A DNA stretch of 64,000 nt from Symbiotaphrina buchneri. Its lineage: Eukaryota > Ascomycota > Symbiotaphrinales > Symbiotaphrinaceae. The stretch is from contig BCIG01000014.1 in the NCBI GenBank assembly GCA_001599915.1, positions 62,001 to 126,000 on the forward strand, read 5' to 3'. Below are positions 11,195 through 23,300 of this stretch, in pieces. The position numbers and the translations under genes were made by a program. Below the pieces are notes generated by a model. That model did not search any database and was not told the origin of the DNA. It saw only the letters and a list, made by a program, of their open reading frames with translations. How positions within the stretch are numbered: the first letter of the stretch is position 1; every line of letters starts with the position of its first letter.

Positions 11195-13541
11195 TCAATA
11201 GAGCGAGTCCAACGGTTTCTCTTGCATAAAGTCCTTGCGGACATTGACAAATGCCCCCGGACCTCCATCCAAGCTTATGTCATCGATAAGTACTTCCGTT
11301 TGTTTGACCAGCTTCTCAAGAGCGGCCGCGGAGGACTTGCCGAGAGACACTATCATCACTGTCAGCCGAGGACTCTAAACAGACTCATGACTCATATGGG
11401 GGTTGCTGTACATACCCAGTATGGCGCTATTCAGCTCCTCCGCCACTGGTACCCGTTCGCTTGGGTCAAGGAGATGAGCGACGACGCTTGTTTTTGGATC
11501 TTCATATGCAAGCAATGAGAATGTGTCCCTCAGCGCGTTTCGGATCTCGGGTCTTGTATCGTCACGGAATTCGGATTGCAGCACCTGTCCATACTGAATG
11601 GTCTCTTGGATGAGGTTCTGATATTTCAAACTGTTGTCCGCAGCTTGATCTTCAGTCTCCATCTTGTCTTCCCAGTTACTGGGAGGACTATCTTGCATCT
11701 CCTCGTCCAATTCCATTTCATGCTCGAACACATCCTCATATGTGCTCGAAGCACCGCCGTTGGACTTTTTACCAGGAGAACTCGAATTCAGCTCTGAACA
11801 TTGCCGTATCATCTCCACAAATTTTCGGCATCGGAGTCGGAAGTATATCTGCTCGTTATTCTTGAGCACCGTAGGATAATATGCGTTGGTGTGTTTCAGT
11901 GCCTTGTCAATATCGCCTTGAAGAATGGCGGTTCGTATTCCTGCAATGACATTAGACCTGTTAAGCACGCATCGTCATAGAGAAGCTTACGTTGTCTATT
12001 TGCAGCGTCCAGGTCTTCCTCCGCCTGTGTCCCATCTGCTGGTTCCGACTTATCGTTGGACAGAAGTTTAGCTTCCGTCCGGACCTCCTGAGCAAAAGCC
12101 CGGGCTGTCTCGACATAACCATCATGTGCGAGATATTGAGCGACGAGTTGTTGGATTAGAGCTGTTTCATCCAGTGGCGGATGTAATGAAGCTGCGTCTG
12201 TGGCGTGGATTTCTTCTTCGATGAGTCTCCTCTCCCTCTGCAAGAAGGTCAGCCTAGCTCTATGTACGATCTGCCTAGGGCAACACCATACCTCCATCAT
12301 GCTATCAATGTCATATACAAATGGCCCTTGGCCGAAGTTGACCCTAACATGTTCACCTGGTTTCTTCATGCCTACCGAAGGGTACAGTTTTGTCCCCTTG
12401 TTAATATCCCGAAACGCGATTCCTTCTCCTTGTCAGTGATATTCCGTTCCCAGATCGTTACGACGTACCCAGATTGACGCCATTCTTGGTGAAAAATGCA
12501 CAGTTGGTTCGAAAATTAACTCCGCACCCAATGACATCTCCAGTAGAGAACTGGGGACCATATGCCTTTCCTGAACTCTGACAACAGAATGAGAAGCCAT
12601 CATCACCATGATATGCCCACGAGTCTGGCTCCCAACCTGGAAGCCTACTCAGCTGGACCTTAGGACCAGAGAACCCGATTCCAATAAGGCTTCTACAGTG
12701 GTCAGCCAACACCCCAAGCAGAAAGCACTATGTATACTAACCCTTCTTTGCCTTTCGATACCACCGTGACCTCATAGTAATAAATGCCGCACTGTGGTGA
12801 CATAGGATGGTCTGCTCTCACAGCTGCTGCCTCGTGATCATGCGACTTGCTGGGTCCGCTGAACCTGACCTCAAGCCCATCCTGACCAATATCCAGCCCC
12901 ACTGCCTTGTCCATCTCATTCCATTTGGAGGGTAATGGTGTGAGGCCATCGTCTTCTGACGCTGGTGGTTCTTTCTCTATGATATCATAGGTCATGCCAC
13001 GATGTGATGGTGCCATCTTATGCAGGTTGACACTGCTAGAGCTCGTCGACAACGACGGCGCACTCGAATGTGACCAGTGACTGTCCTTTTGTGTAGCCAT
13101 CTTGGCTTTATATGCTTCCTCCAGGCGCTCAACATATTTCGAGTTTCGGAGGTAAGAAGGTGTAAAGAAACGATTCCCAATTCCGGCATTTGCGTACAAT
13201 AGAGGGAGGTATTGTCTTGAGTATTTGGGCAATTTATCTCCACTTTCCCAAGAGCCCGGGTTACTACCGGCAAACGCCATATCTGTATCGATCCCGCTCG
13301 ATGGCCGTCTCGAATGATGCCTCGAAGGGTGTTGTGAGGTGTAAGCGTATTGACGTGGCCGGTTCAATAAGTGTGAGAATGCACCGGATTCGGCGGGGTG
13401 GGATGCCGCCGTATGAGAGGATGAAGCTTGTCCCGCAACCACTGAAGCGTAGGAAGAGCGACGAGGCATCATGTTGGGGTGAGCGGGTGATGCTCCGTTG
13501 TAAGAAGGACCTGACGAGCCATGAGGCACAGTATTCGTCAT
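11195..13541 (-). CDS. vid30: Vid30/Gid1 (RanBPM-like) subunit of the GID/CTLH ubiquitin ligase
   Basis: Six exons on the minus strand: 13541-12742, 12692-12469, 12422-12292, 12237-11991, 11940-11416 and 11349-11195. Introns are 46-66 bp and the total gives exactly 693 residues plus stop. Domain order is a Ser-rich N-terminus, SPRY (about 228-375, with YYYEVTVV and GDVIGCGVNF), LisH (about 407-436, LIQQLVAQYLAHDGY), CTLH (about 466-516) and CRA (about 565-668, LLAYEDP). This is the RanBPM/Gid1 scaffold order. In yeast, Gid1 binds the substrate receptor and core of the GID E3 ligase that degrades gluconeogenic enzymes. The start at 13541 sits in a good context (CATCATG on the coding strand); an upstream in-frame Met at 13586 would add 15 residues. 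All exon phases agree, so the model is solid. Confidence 0.93.
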
Positions 13542-14595
13542 GATGGGGAGCAGAAAGACCCCCTGAAAGGTCGACAGGGTGAGCAAATACGGGGAAAATC
13601 AGTGGATGTGTATCCCTGATCGACCGCTAAATTCACTGCCGGGATCTAGGCGTTGATGAATGAACCTGTGTGTCGATGTCGTTATCGGCCCAGCAGCTTC
13701 TAGGATCAAGCGGGATGGTCAATGTAGCGAGTGGAAGCGGGTAATGCAGCTTCGGAATGCTTAGGAGGCCAGAGGAGCCGGGACCATATCCACACTCCGA
13801 CTGGCAAACATCATAATGGTAGGTTGCGAAGGAAATTGCTTTGAGACAAGCAGCATCAAGTCCCAGTTCGGTGGTGGTCAAGTCAGCAGTGAGGTGTACA
13901 GTACGAAGGAGAGGCGTAGTTGGGCGGGTTCCCTGCTCGGCTGGCCATTACGTCCCAAGCGCGCTATGCTAATCCTTCCGAACGCGGGGGGATACATGCG
14001 ATAGCCATTTAGCGGTGTGCCGTGGACTCGACGCCGGTTCCCACCAGAAACTCATCATTTAAAAGCCCGTGGAATCATTATTACATTTCTACTAAGGCAG
14101 CGGGATTATTCTCAAGTTCGCTAGCGGAACAGACGATAGAATTGGTGAACATCAAGGACATTTTTATTGTTCCCATCAGCTGGCGATGGTCATGTGCCAT
14201 TATTCGCTCGGTGCACCCTAGTAAAGCCACCTTTCCTGCACCGACCGTCAGAGACCCATCCTATGATACAATCATCCACCATCGACCCAATGCATCTTCA
14301 AAGCGCCGAGTACGAGCCGGACAAACTCCTTCAACTCCGCTGTAGACGCCATGCATATTTCACGTTAGAACAAACCCCATTCACCTTCACCATGCCTTTT
14401 AAGCTCTCTTCAAGTATGTGCGACGACAACAACGCGAATGAAGTACGCCCGATGAGACATAACCAATACCCGGAGATCCATAACCCCATGAGTACTGAAA
14501 TGTAGACGGCATGATTGAACAAGATGAAGCAGGAGGACCCGGTGTTTCGCGACTAGAAAGAAGCCATCGCTGATGCTCAGAAAATCACCGTTGTT
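13542..14595. other. Intergenic: vid30 promoter and ies4 3' side
   Basis: 1.05 kb between two minus-strand genes, with no convincing reading frame or RNA gene. A pyrimidine-type splice acceptor look-alike just upstream of 13586 could reflect a 5' UTR intron of vid30. Confidence 0.45.
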
Positions 14596-15506
14596 CTATG
14601 CAGGTGTAGCCACAGCAGTAGCCGGAGAGCTCATGTCATCAAGAGCACCAGCCATTTCTATATCCCCTCCACTGTTACTCTTCTCACTTTCCGCGGCGCT
14701 CGAGACGTTGTTGGGCTTGTCAATGCTATCAGCGGAGACGGAGGTTGAATCGCTCTTGACGTCGCCGTTGGCGTCCAATGTCTTCGACTTTGGTGCTCGC
14801 CAAGAACTTATCTCCCAAGTGATGCCAGTGAAGCTCTTGAGTGCGAATCCTTTCTTGACCCACTTGCGACAAGGCTTGCCGGATCGGTCGAGTGCACGGA
14901 GACCAGCATTAATGGCTCCTTGGTTTGCTTTTGGTCCAAGCTTGTGTAGCGGAGCAGTTGCGACCCCTTTGTTATCTGTAGGAGCAATGGTGCCATCCTC
15001 ACTGTAGATGTCGTTAGCCCCTTGAAACAAGGAGATATGATAACAGGCGATGACAAGAAGGTGAAAGGGGCTTTTGGCACAAAGATGATGGTTGGAGTGA
15101 TCCGTTCTTGAGCGACGGAACGAATACAGATGGGTACTTACAGTCTAGGCTTCTTCTTTGGGCCCGGTTTGCCCTTTGGCTTCGGTTCACCATTTGTTAG
15201 ACCGTTTGGTAACGGCCTCTTCGCACCTGGCTTCGGCCCCGGAATCCCCTTCCTCTTTTGTTCTCCCGCAGCTGCGAGTGAATTTGTTCCCGACGATCCA
15301 TCAGGAAGGGGGGTTGAATTTGACTCGGATGTATTTTCGGCGGGTGATGATTCGGCGACGTCAGGGACCGGCGTGGAGATGGAGAGTGGAGACGATTTGA
15401 CCTTGGAAGCCTTGCGTGGTGGAGGTGCTAGGCCCAGTATCCGTGTCAACTGTTCAGGTGGTACGCGGAGCTTGACGATTTTGCTTTGCTTTGATGACTT
15501 GCTCAT
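14596..15506 (-). CDS. ies4: INO80 chromatin-remodelling complex subunit Ies4
   Basis: Two exons, 15506-15142 and 15001-14596, with a 140-bp intron, giving 256 residues. The N-terminus (KIVKLRVPPEQL) is the short conserved signature of fungal Ies4. It is followed by a Ser/Pro/Lys-rich linker with AT-hook-like GPKPGAKRP and GKPGPKKKP stretches. The C-terminal block (GPKANQGAINAGLRALDRSG, then WVKKGFALKSFTG and WEI) is the fungal Ies4 C-terminal region. An in-frame Met at 15539 would add 11 residues; the chosen Met begins directly before the conserved block. In yeast, Ies4 is a phosphorylated INO80 subunit involved in the DNA-damage checkpoint. The intron is longer than most in the window. Confidence 0.85.
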
Positions 15507-17695
15507 TGTGGCCGATGTCGACGACGACACTGATGGCATTTCAGTGGACGACGACTTGGTGAGGCGGAGTGGTGGTGATGGAGAGGTGCGAAGGAGGTGG
15601 TCGACAGTCGCCGGTCGGGCCGGAGTGGCAGGAGACGCTGACCGGCAGACGTGATGAGCTTATTATTAGGAGTGGTGGCAGTTGAGGTTAGGTGGTGACA
15701 AAATCGCACGTGTACCGCTCACGTTATTGGAAATGGCCGGCGGCGATGATGCTGATGGTCGGATTGATGATGGCGATGATGTGGAGGAGGGAGGGTGGAA
15801 GGGGAAAGAAAGGGAGGTCGGGAGCGGCCTGTGAGGCGAAGTGGGCGTTCATTGTGATGTTGGACCATTTTGGAGTGGGTGGTATCCGGTCGTTTCGCCT
15901 GGTTTTCACTCATGGTCGGTGGGCTGCGGTGCTGGTGCTGGTGCCCTGTGCCTCTTGGGCCTTGGGGTTGGTGCGAGAACGACAAAGTCCTGGGAAAATA
16001 GGAGATCTGGACTATGCGGCCCACCAATCCGGTAACCTAAGCGAGGTACTGCACCCAATCGAGCAGGAACCCTGGGAAAGCAATTCACCTCAGCTGCTTC
16101 CTCCATTAACCTTCTTATTATTGTGGTGATGATGGTTTTTTGCTCTTGATTTATTGTGGTCAATATTCCTATTCAAATCATTATTATCGTCCATTCAATG
16201 TTGGCCACAGCTATTCATCATTCGTGCGGGCTCATGCGGGTACCGGTACATCCTTTCGCTTCTTCCCATTAATTATCCTTTGTAGCGGACGGCAGCGCTT
16301 GCCTTGATCCTGCCATTGATTGCTCGATCATCCGTTTCCCGATGTCTCTGGGGCCCCCTTCGCGTCTCCCTAGCGAACGCGTAAGGAATCCACGCCTGTC
16401 AGGTACGACGGGCTTATGTCATCCACCTCTAATTCGTTCGGATCTTGCTCGGCGAGTCGGCTACACCATCACGACGCCTTAAAAATACACGGTCCAGCGC
16501 ACAGTTCAGCACCAACGTTTACCATCATCACCACTCATCACGATAATTTTTAGGATTTGTGAGGGCCAAGAAAAGAGAAAGCAAACGGGTTACGGGTGAG
16601 CAGGCAAGCAAGCAACCAAGCAAACATGGGCCGAACAGCCGACCCGGTCTTGCCGGTCATCATTATTGAGCAAGTCTTCTCGCAGCACATCGCGACTAGG
16701 CAAAATGAATTGTCCTCGAACATTAATATGGGAAAAGCCCACCTGCAAAGAATAGGGGAGCTGTGTAACTCCGCCCTTCATCGCGATGCCTCCTTCCTCC
16801 TTAACAGCCTGGTGGAACAATCGATGAACTGCCAGGCATTAAGCTTCAAGCTGAAACATTTCTGCAACTGTCACCCAGAACGTTCCGACCCCTACATTAC
16901 AACATAACCGGCACTTGATGCCATCTGACAGTTCAATAAAGTCGCGAAAAAATCTCCCTTGCACCAGACAGATGCTATTTCGTGATCTCAAGAGTTTACC
17001 CCTTTGCAAGGGGCAAGGGTCCAGAAGCATCACCGTGATTGCCAAGCCGCAAAAACATTATTCCTGCCCGATACGCAAAACCCCCCTGCTTGCCGTCGAT
17101 GAGCAACGTAGACTTCATGGGTCTGCTACAGCCTGTCCTACACTGCCCTCATCCGGGTTTACCATCATTATTGTTCAGCGGCATTGCAACAGCAAACCAG
17201 TGTTCGATCTTGGTCAATTTGCACTCACGGAATATAAATAACTTCCAATGACGAAACCAGCCTTGTTAAATTCTGTTTTGAAGATCCATCGGCAAGTATG
17301 CTGGCTGGTTGAGGTCGGCACATTGCCATGTCAAGCCGCGAACGACGACGCCATCCTTCAGCCACGGTTTGAATTCTCCTAGAAAAGCCCTCCGCATTCT
17401 CTCATCTCACGTTTTTCACGCTCTCAGTTGTACTATCCTTCAACCATCCAATTGGATGGGCGCCTGGAACCATCCTTGTATGCTCGTGGGCTAAGCTTCA
17501 TTCCAGGGATGCGCCAAGAATGTGGTAGCTCCACGAGCCGTTCCTGAACGCGGCGCAGTTGGGTATAGCTTCACATTCCTATAAATCTCCTGCTTAACAT
17601 GATGAGCGCGTTTCATTTTCTCTGTTGTGTTCCTGGCGGGATGTTAAAACCTTCGCTCCACCTATTTTCTGAACCCTTGCTGTCAGTATCCGCCG
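15507..17695. other. Divergent intergenic region ies4 / chitinase
   Basis: 2.2 kb upstream of both ies4 (minus) and the chitinase gene (plus). Reading frames here are short and lack domains. The part next to ies4 is a GAT/GGT-rich low-complexity region (15540-15800). Confidence 0.5.
17580..17586 (+). promoter_or_regulatory. TATA-like box of chitinase gene
   Basis: TATAAAT about 140 bp upstream of the chitinase start codon, the only TATA-like site close to this gene. Functional role is inferred from position. Confidence 0.4.
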
Positions 17696-17728
17696 TTGAC
17701 AGCATCGAAGATCACCACCATCATCACG

Positions 17729-19553
17729 ATGCCGACCACTTCCACTCTTTCGTTATCCAACTCTCTTTTTCTTCTTTGCTTTATCTTTTCCTTCCTTACG
17801 CCGTCTGCAACCGCCTGGCCACAATGGCAGCGCAGAACGGAACTCGCAAACAACCAGATGAAACGCCATGTTGCGTCAGGAACCCAACATGAACAAGATC
17901 TCCAGCGGAGACAAATATCCGGACTCAACCTTCCAGACTTATCCAGTATTCCAGGCCTCACAGCAACCGAGATCCAGGAGATCCAAGCAGCCTTCGCCCA
18001 GATCGTGGCCACAATTCAAAACCTCCTCGCATCTCTGGAAAGCGTGCCCAGCGGCGGAGACGTGACTATCAATATCCCAGCTCAAACAATCAACATTGGC
18101 TCAAGCTCCTCGGTCATCAACCTCTCCTCTCTGCTTCTCCCGACTCCAGACTTGCCAGCAATCTCATCCGCGCTTGGTGGTATCCCGGGCGTAACAGTGC
18201 CCAGCTTCAGCGTGCCCACTACAACTGCCGCTCCTACCACTACGAGCACCCCTGCGCCAGCTGTTGCGCTAACTTCTAGCACAACCGCCCCAGCAACTTC
18301 CACCACGTCTGCTCTCGCAACGTCCAGCACGCCCGCCGCCAGTGTCCCTGATGTCAGCAGCATCGTCAGCTCCATCATCGACTCCATTTCGACCGTGACG
18401 GCTGTGGTCCCTGCTTCCAGCACCAGCACTCCAGAGGAGGAGACCACGACCTCAACTACCACCATTCCTGCTAGCACATCCACAACTACCAATGTCGTCG
18501 TTGTAACGACGGTGGTTGCTGGTTCAACGTCCTCGTCGACAAGTGCCGCTGCCGTTACCAGCACCTCCGCCACAACCACTGGGTACGTGTTTGATGCGCA
18601 GGCGTCTGACAATGTCGCCGTCTACTTTGGTCAGACTGCCGTCACCGGCGAGACCTCCCTCGAGAACCAGTGTCTTGACCCCGATGTCGACGTAAGTTCG
18701 TCCTTCCCGTATCCCAGTATACATCCATTAACCCGTCCAATTTTAGATCGTCATCCTGGCCTTTGTGACCCAATTCTTCGGTGCCGGTGGCTACCCAACC
18801 GTCAACTTCGGCGCAGCCTGCGGCGGGCAATCAACCGCGCAGATCAACGCCGGCGCCACCGGGCTGCTGTACTGCCCCGCGCTCGCAGCCAACATCAGCA
18901 CATGCCAAAGCATGGGCAAGAAAGTCCTCCTGTCCCTAGGCGGCGCCAGCGCCTCATCCACCTTCTCCTCCGCCGACGAAGCCACCGACTTCGCCACAAC
19001 GCTATGGGATCTCTTTGGCTCCGGCACGCCCAGCGACCAGGGCCTGCGCCCCTTCGGCAGCGTCTCGGTCGACGGCTTCGACCTGGACAACGAGTCCAAC
19101 GACCCGTCCTACTACGGCGTCTTCGCCGCCGCTCTACGGGCACTCTACGCAACCGCCACCAAGACATACTACCTATCCGCCGCACCACAATGCCCGCGTC
19201 CGGACGCGTCGATCCCCGAGGACGCGCTCGCGCTGGCCGACTTCGTGTGGCCGCAGTTCTACAACAACTACTGCGACATCGGGACCAGCTACTTCGAGGC
19301 CTCGGTCGCGGCGTGGGCCGCCGACGTTGCCGCGAACAACACTGTCGGAGGAACCCTGCTTGTCGGCGTGCTGGCGTGGTCCGGTGGCGGCAGCGGGTAT
19401 GTTGATGAGGATACCCTTACGACGGAGCTCGAGGCGGTCAAGGGCGATCAGCGCTTCGGCGGCGTCATGCTCTGGGATGGAAGCGAGGGTCATGCTAATG
19501 TCGATGCTAATGGCGAGTCGTATATTGCTGTTGCGGCCGCGGCTGTGGCGTAG
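17729..19553 (+). CDS. Secreted GH18 (class III type) chitinase with N-terminal Ser/Thr-rich region
   Basis: Exons 17729-18691 and 18747-19553, with a 55-bp intron, giving 589 residues. The product starts with a hydrophobic signal peptide (SLFLLCFIFSFL) ending near Ala-Trp-Pro. A basic pair (QRRQ, about residue 52) looks like a Kex2-type cleavage site. About 250 residues rich in Ser, Thr, Ala, Val and Pro follow, a likely O-mannosylated wall-anchoring segment. The catalytic domain begins at VAVYFGQ and holds the GH18 DxxDxDxE signature as DGFDLDNE at residues 430-437, with Glu437 as acid/base. A substrate-site segment FVWPQFYNNYC follows. No clear GPI signal is present; the short tail AVAAAAVA is weakly hydrophobic. 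Most fungal class III chitinases carry the Ser/Thr-rich part after the catalytic domain, so the order is reversed here. A second in-frame Met at 17696 is possible. Confidence 0.9.
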
Positions 19554-20327
19554 ACGGCTACCTGAACCCCCAGCTGGGCTTGTTCAAGCTATTCAAAAGC
19601 AAAAGAAAGGCATTGTATACTCTTCCATGGCCTGACTATTCTTCCGAGACGGAACTCTTTTCATTCTACAAACGACAACCACCAACAAGACCTCGGTCTC
19701 TTGCATATCACATACACCAATCAACAACGGCTACAACCATCCATCGGCTAGGTAAGGAGGAAAAAGGAGGAGGCTCTCTGCGCGGGCTGGACTCGGGAGT
19801 TGGGCTTGCTTTTTCCATTTCTTGGCTGTTCCACTCTTTCTGCGTTGTTGGTGACTGGGCCTTAACTATACTTTCCTTTTCGTTCTGAGGAACCCCAATT
19901 GGCGATTCGATGGGGTTACACTTTTGTATAATACTTTACCTTTCTACATCAAGAAGTGTGGGCGGATTGTGCGAGATATAGGGGGGGGGAACGGGGTGGA
20001 AGATACCCAGAGGGGGGTGGGGAACCTATGGTGGACCTATATAGTGTAGGTAGATTTTAATAGGGTAGTTCAATGAAATTCCCTACTGTGTGCGTCTTTC
20101 TGCGTCGCGTGAGTGAGACAATATGTAATCCGCATGCTGGACATAGTATGCATATGTCAGCCGCCTATGGTATGTAATATGCTCGGAGCAAGCAGATATA
20201 ATAATACAATGCAAAACCAAGTTGGTATGCAGCGCCATCTCAAGCTCACCTTCATCCTCAACCGGCAGCGCTTTTTCAGCCAATGGAGACCACATCAGCA
20301 GACAGGACAAGCAGCTCGGCCCTTACA
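19554..20327. other. Convergent 3' region, chitinase / coilin-like gene
   Basis: Shared downstream region of two converging genes, with no supported coding sequence. It contains the G-rich element listed separately. Confidence 0.5.
19981..20026 (+). other. G-rich element, possible G-quadruplex
   Basis: Runs of nine, four, six and four G within 46 bp on the plus strand, separated by short loops. It lies in the convergent region downstream of the chitinase gene. It could act in 3' end formation or transcription pausing; folding is not shown by sequence alone. Confidence 0.45.
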
Positions 20328-23300
20328 TTACAGACTCTTCCCCTTACCCTGACTCCGCGTACTCCTCCTCGAGCTCTGGCTATCACTTCCGCGGGCCCCT
20401 AGGCTCTTACTACTCCGCGTCTTCTTCTTGACCCAGCCCGGTCCCGTCGGTAGGCCTGAGCCATCATCGTACTCGCTCTCGCTGTCCTCGACCGGGTACT
20501 TCCACTGGCCCACGAGGATGCTATCGTCTTCGTCATCGGCTGCCTGCGCGGCTGTGCTGCGTTTGCTCTTGCGCGCCGAGGCCGGAGAGGATGAAGCGAC
20601 ATCGCTGTCTTGTGTGAGGTCGACGAAGAAGCCTCCTCCTACTGTAGGGAGCGGAGGTGGCTGCGGCACGCGCTGGGCGGAAGGGAAGGTGGATAGAGAG
20701 GCATTGCTGTCTTGTGACCGGCTGGTGCCGTTGCGCAATGTCTGCGAGTCAGAATGTGCCTGAGATTCTGATTTGCGAAGGTGCGAAAGGGAGGGTTTGG
20801 CATCTTCATCGGCGGTGGATTCTCTTTTGATGGTGCGGGATTGCGAGAAGACGATTTCAAGGTCGGGAAACTCGTTGTCCGAAGAGCCCACTTCGATGGT
20901 GGTTTTGGAGACGGATCCGTTTGTATCGACAAAGCTGGCGTTGGGCGGAGACGAAGCTCGCTCAGAGGAAGAGGGAAACTTAGATTGACGAGTAGAGCGG
21001 CGTCTTTTCCCAGGCGTAGAGGTAAGTATAGACTCGTGTTGTGGATGATAGCTTTCGTCGTCCTCGTCATCGTCAGCCGCGTTCGGCACATCGCTCAGAT
21101 ATATACCATCAGTCTCGGAATTCTGACTGGAGGCTTCAGGCAATCTCGGATAGCGCGAACTTGCGGCGGTATCATCGACGTCGTCGTTGTCATCCTCGTG
21201 TTGAGATGAGAACCCATGGAAAGAGCGAGAATCAACATCAGAATTGTCCGAAGGAGTGGCCACTGTTTGGTCAGGGAGTGGGCTAGACCCAAGTCCATTG
21301 AACTTGGGAGACGCTATGCTTCCGTCTTCGGCGCCATCCATGTTCTCGGAGATTGGCTGAACACCTGTTGGTGCAGTCTCGAACACGATGTCATTGGGTC
21401 CATCATTGCGAGCCAATTCCGGACCTAGGCTAGACCGAAACCCTGCGTCCCTCATCAGTTCAGATATCTCCTGTCGCGTTTCGTCGCCGACCACGACCGA
21501 GTCTCCATCCTGTTTTTCGTTCTCTCCTTCTGCCGGAGATGTGATCCCATTTGGAGATGGTTTGTCTTGCGAGAGATCCCGTTCATGCAAGTCTGGAGCA
21601 TCCTGCGCATTCACTGAATTGATGTCATTGAATGCCCGGGAAGAGGTCTGTTGCGAGCCGATCACTACCTCATCCTTGTCTCTCGCCGAGATATTGGATG
21701 CTTCTCTCATGTCGGCGTCACCAACTTCCGGCCTGCCACTGGATGGCTTCGGGTCCATAGTATTTGTATTATCATCTGCCACTAGAGTCGGTTCCGCAGC
21801 ACGCAGCAACTTTGGTTCAATCAATTCTGCAAAGGCTTTCTCGACAGAGCCATCGTCTTCATCCTCGAAGCCCGGCATCTCGAACTTGCCATAAATCCTC
21901 TCGCCAGTCTCTTCATCATATTGTTCTTCCCTACTCGGTCGATCGCGTTTTGCAAGCGTCATGACAAGCAGACCATCCTCGGACACGTTGTCAACGACCG
22001 CTGTCTTGAAGTCAGAAATCTTGGGTTGCCAGTTTGTCTCATTAGACATGTCCAACTGCTTGAAGGCGATGAGGGCACCAGGCCTAGCATCTGCTGCTGT
22101 CAAAACTGGACAGACCAATGGGTCAATGACTGGTAGATCATCTGTGTTCTCTCCTTCCTTTGGAATGGTCTCGGCGACATCTCGCGTTATCTGGTCGTTT
22201 ACGGCATCTTCAACAGCATCGCTGTCAATCCTGTTTCTCATATGTTGCTGAGCCGTGGGAAGCTCTTCGTACTGCTCATCATAATTCAATCCGTCAGCTT
22301 CCGCATATCCACCATTAGCTTCCCCATCGTAACCATAGTCCTGCTCCTCCTCTTCATAATACTGTGGTTGACTTCGCTTCCGCTTCTTGCTTCTCTTCTT
22401 TCCGACCTTTGCGGCATATTGCTGTTGTGGGTCCCACCGTTGCTGGAATGGAAAAGGCGGTGTACTGAGCACTATTCCCTCTTCACAACATTCGACAGCA
22501 GACAGATCGATCTTCTCCCTCCAACTCTCGTCGTTTTCGTCAATATCGCTTTCAGCAGGAGCAGACACAGCTTCATCAGCTCTTGCTTGCGCAGCAGCAT
22601 GCTTACTGGCAATAGCATTTGCCTTCTGCTTGCTGGCTTCTCGCATCTTTTCTTCGTCCGCTTTTGTCTTTGGGTTCCGCATTCCAAGAGATCCAAACAA
22701 CAGCCGCCGCGCACCGCTCATATCAAGCTTAGCCCGACGGCGTGGGGGCTCGGATGATGGCTCCGTTGCTTTAGCATGATCATAGTCTGCACTTATAGCC
22801 TCTCCGGGAGGTGGTTGAGAGGCTTTGATTGGTAATGTGCTAGGAGCGTCAGGTAACACCTCTGTGCTGTCATCCACCGCAGGCCCCGTAGCGACGTTCT
22901 GCGTCTCTTCAGGCTCCCTTGTCGGTGTTTTCGCGGATGTGTCTTCATATTGACCTTCTCTTTGGGTGGGACTGGGCAGCTCATCATTTACGTCAACCCC
23001 ACCAGAAAGTAGCGAAGCCAGGAGGGCTTGACGCTTAGCCTCAAATTCTGAAGCCTCTCTCTCTTTATGACTGGCAGCCTCTTTGTTGACACTGTCAAGC
23101 TGCTCGATATCCTCTCCATAAGTAGGCTCTATGCCGCCATTGTCTCTCCATTGGTAGAGATCCTTATGGGTGGCATTGGCTGGTAAAACACCCTGGTCTT
23201 TGAGCCTTTTCAACAGTCGAGAGTTGCGGCGTCTCTCGTTGCGCTTCTTTGTCCGTTGTTCTCCCTGGCCAGGCGGATTTTGCGGTTGCACGGGCTTCTT

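Noticed and set aside
15130-15654. 174-codon plus-strand frame
   Set aside because: Antisense to ies4 exon 1; its composition mirrors the Ser/Pro/Lys-rich sequence on the other strand.
16596-16907. 103-codon plus-strand frame between ies4 and chitinase
   Set aside because: No domain, no supporting splice or promoter context.
19015-19635. 206-codon Arg/Pro/Ser-rich plus frame
   Set aside because: Out-of-frame shadow of the chitinase catalytic domain, whose own frame holds the GH18 signature.
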